Of a DNA stretch of 64,000 bases, positions 62,905-64,000 are shown piece by piece. Every line of letters begins with the position of its first letter. The first letter of the stretch is position 1. The notes under the pieces are model-generated. The model did no database searches and was not told the origin of the DNA. It worked only from the letters and a program-made list of their open reading frames with translations. The DNA comes from Streptococcus sp. HPH0090 (GTDB lineage: Bacteria > Bacillota > Bacilli > Lactobacillales > Streptococcaceae): contig NZ_KE150464.1 of NCBI RefSeq assembly GCF_000411475.1, positions 682,001 to 746,000 on the forward strand. The letters are read 5' to 3'. The translations under genes and the position numbers were made by a program.

Positions 62905-63723
62905 TTAGTTTTTCCATGAGAGTTCTGCTTTAAGGCCATAGTGATCGCTAACTTGAGGATTTTGTTGACCATCGAAAACTACCTGCAGATTTTCTACCTG
63001 CATATCCTTTGTTGTAAAGACATAATCGATTCGTAGAGGTTCACTATTACCTTTCCAACCATCAATCTCAGGTGGAACAGTGTAGCTTCCACTTTTCTCT
63101 TTAGCAACTTCAAATGCATCTTGTAAGTTTAGTGGACTAGCTAAAATAGCTTGATAACCCTCTTGGCCTGCAGGATTATTGAAATCACCTGCTAGTAAGA
63201 GAGGCTTATTTAATTCTTTCAGAACTACTTCAAAACGCGCCCATTCCTCTTGGAAGCCTTTATCCCACCAAGAGAGATGCACACTCGCAACAGCAAGTTC
63301 TTTACCTTCCACTACCGTTTCTGCTAAAGCAACTCGGCGTGTGTGGTAATCTGTCGGGTCATCCACATCTGAAACCAAAATCTCACGCGCTTCAATCGGC
63401 GTTTTAGATAAGATTGCAACACCCTCATGATAGCGATCATAACCGATATGGTTATAAGCCCATGTCCAATAGTATTTTAGTCCTTTTTCAGCCAATTTCT
63501 CTACCATAAGGCGCACATAGTGGTCTTGGTGAATCGGTTCTGCTGAAGGTAACGAATGATATAATGGACCAGCCTCTACTTGCTCTGAGGTGATTTCTTG
63601 GTTAATTTCCTGAAAACAAATTAAATCATAATTGTTTTCAAGGATATCTTGTAACAAGAGCTGAAATTTTTCTTCAGGATCTTTTTCCATCCAACTATGA
63701 GTATTAAGGGTTAAAAATTTCAT
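62905..63723 (-). CDS. Endonuclease/exonuclease/phosphatase family protein
   Basis: A 272-residue EEP-fold hydrolase. LICFQEIN, LSWWDKGFQ, LLAGDFNNPAG and VSDHYGLKA carry the metal and catalytic residues of the fold. The substrate may be a nucleic acid or a phospholipid; it cannot be told here. It is next to the PTS gene. Confidence 0.85.
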   Translation of the reverse strand: MKFLTLNTHSWMEKDPEEKFQLLLQDILENNYDLICFQEINQEITSEQVEAGPLYHSLPSAEPIHQDHYVRLMVEKLAEKGLKYYWTWAYNHIGYDRYHEGVAILSKTPIEAREILVSDVDDPTDYHTRRVALAETVVEGKELAVASVHLSWWDKGFQEEWARFEVVLKELNKPLLLAGDFNNPAGQEGYQAILASPLNLQDAFEVAKEKSGSYTVPPEIDGWKGNSEPLRIDYVFTTKDMQVENLQVVFDGQQNPQVSDHYGLKAELSWKN

Positions 63724-63742
63724 ACTTTTTCTCCTATAAACA

Positions 63743-63767
63743 AGAGGTTGGAAAAAACTTCCAACCC
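63743..63767 (-). terminator. Probable terminator of the PTS gene
   Basis: GGTTGGAA/TTCCAACC arms just after the stop; the T-tract is short. Confidence 0.55.
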
Positions 63768-63775
63768 CTAAACGA

Positions 63776-64000
63776 TTACAATTCTACTTTTGCAACTGGT
63801 GTATTAGCTGCAAGAGAACCTGTTTGTTCTAATTTAACTGACTTGATCACGTCTCCATTTGTAAAGACAACTACAGTTGTAGTTTCACGACCTGCTGCTT
63901 GAATAGCACCAAGGTCAGCTTTGACTAAGAGATCACCAGCAGCTACTGCTTGACCTTCAGAAACCTTCACATCGAATGGTTTTCCTTCAAGGCTTACAGT
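63776..64000 (-). CDS. PTS enzyme IIA (Glc type) domain, C-terminal end
   Basis: The 5' part runs off the right edge. The readable 74 residues include VSEGQAVAAGDLLVKADLGA and VVVFTNGDVIK, typical of the C-terminal part of the glucose-type EIIA domain (Crr-like). It is probably the end of a fused IIABC glucose or beta-glucoside permease. The active-site His is outside the window. Confidence 0.85.
   Translation of the reverse strand, partial: TVSLEGKPFDVKVSEGQAVAAGDLLVKADLGAIQAAGRETTTVVVFTNGDVIKSVKLEQTGSLAANTPVAKVEL

Overview
The window is chromosomal DNA from a low-GC Firmicute, most probably a mitis-group Streptococcus (S. mitis, S. oralis or S. infantis type). The evidence is the gene content and order: spxA2, hemW, lgt-hprK, rpsU, nagB, pyrR-pyrB-carA-carB, a pyrimidine permease and cppA. 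Several YSIRK/LPXTG surface proteins and the AT-rich intergenic regions point the same way. Most genes lie on the minus strand.

Layout: (1) 1-6900 is housekeeping core: an inositol-monophosphatase fragment, UPF0223 and spxA2; then TIGR01906 protein, HAD phosphatase, acyl-ACP thioesterase and hemW; then a four-gene operon hprK-lgt-DUF948-YtxH. (2) 7036-8712 is a Thr-stalked LPXTG adhesin. (3) 9076-34119 is an integrative and conjugative element (ICE) of about 25 kb in the Tn916/ICESt1 superfamily, with a MobT relaxase and an FA-type T4SS. It has an integrase and a DUF771 protein at the left end, an LPXTG protein plus the T4SS (CHAP/lysozyme, VirB6-like, VirB4-like, TcpE, TcpD-like, TcpC), and an ArdA-type anti-restriction cluster of small acidic proteins. 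Next come two nested XRE regulators, MobT, an oriT-like region, TcpA and two DUF961-like proteins. A GbpC/Spa-type LPXTG adhesin follows, then a roughly 1.2 kb noncoding, hairpin-rich region. The right end has divergent ImmR/ImmA-like control genes and a RelB/YafQ toxin-antitoxin pair. Short 11-bp-phased GGTCAA repeats mark both ends. (4) 34150-38116 resumes the chromosome: a possible Imm49 protein, rpsU, a Cna-type adhesin with a Thr stalk, and nagB under a NagR/CcpA-like promoter. (5) 38286-47681 holds two large wall-anchored adhesins, one antigen I/II-like and one of 2220 residues built from about 980-bp tandem modules. (6) 48075-54480 is the pyrimidine operon pyrR-pyrB-carA-carB with a PyrR attenuator and an unusual 448-bp structured gap between carA and carB. 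(7) 54501-64000 is nth, DUF177, a small helical protein, lemA, rsmG, a PyrR-controlled uracil permease, a CPBP protein, a DMT transporter, a serine hydrolase, cppA, an EEP-family nuclease/phosphatase and the 3' end of a PTS enzyme IIA domain.

How the parts fit: the ICE control genes (repressor plus HExxH protease) resemble the ImmR/ImmA switch, with two identical operators on a consensus promoter. The conjugation genes run leftward from the structured noncoding region through TcpA, oriT and MobT to the T4SS and integrase. The most interesting unexplained signals are the structured RNA-like region at 30753-31230 with its neighbouring hairpins, the multi-hairpin insert between carA and carB, and the anti-restriction cluster. 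All assignments come from reading the sequence; no database search was run.
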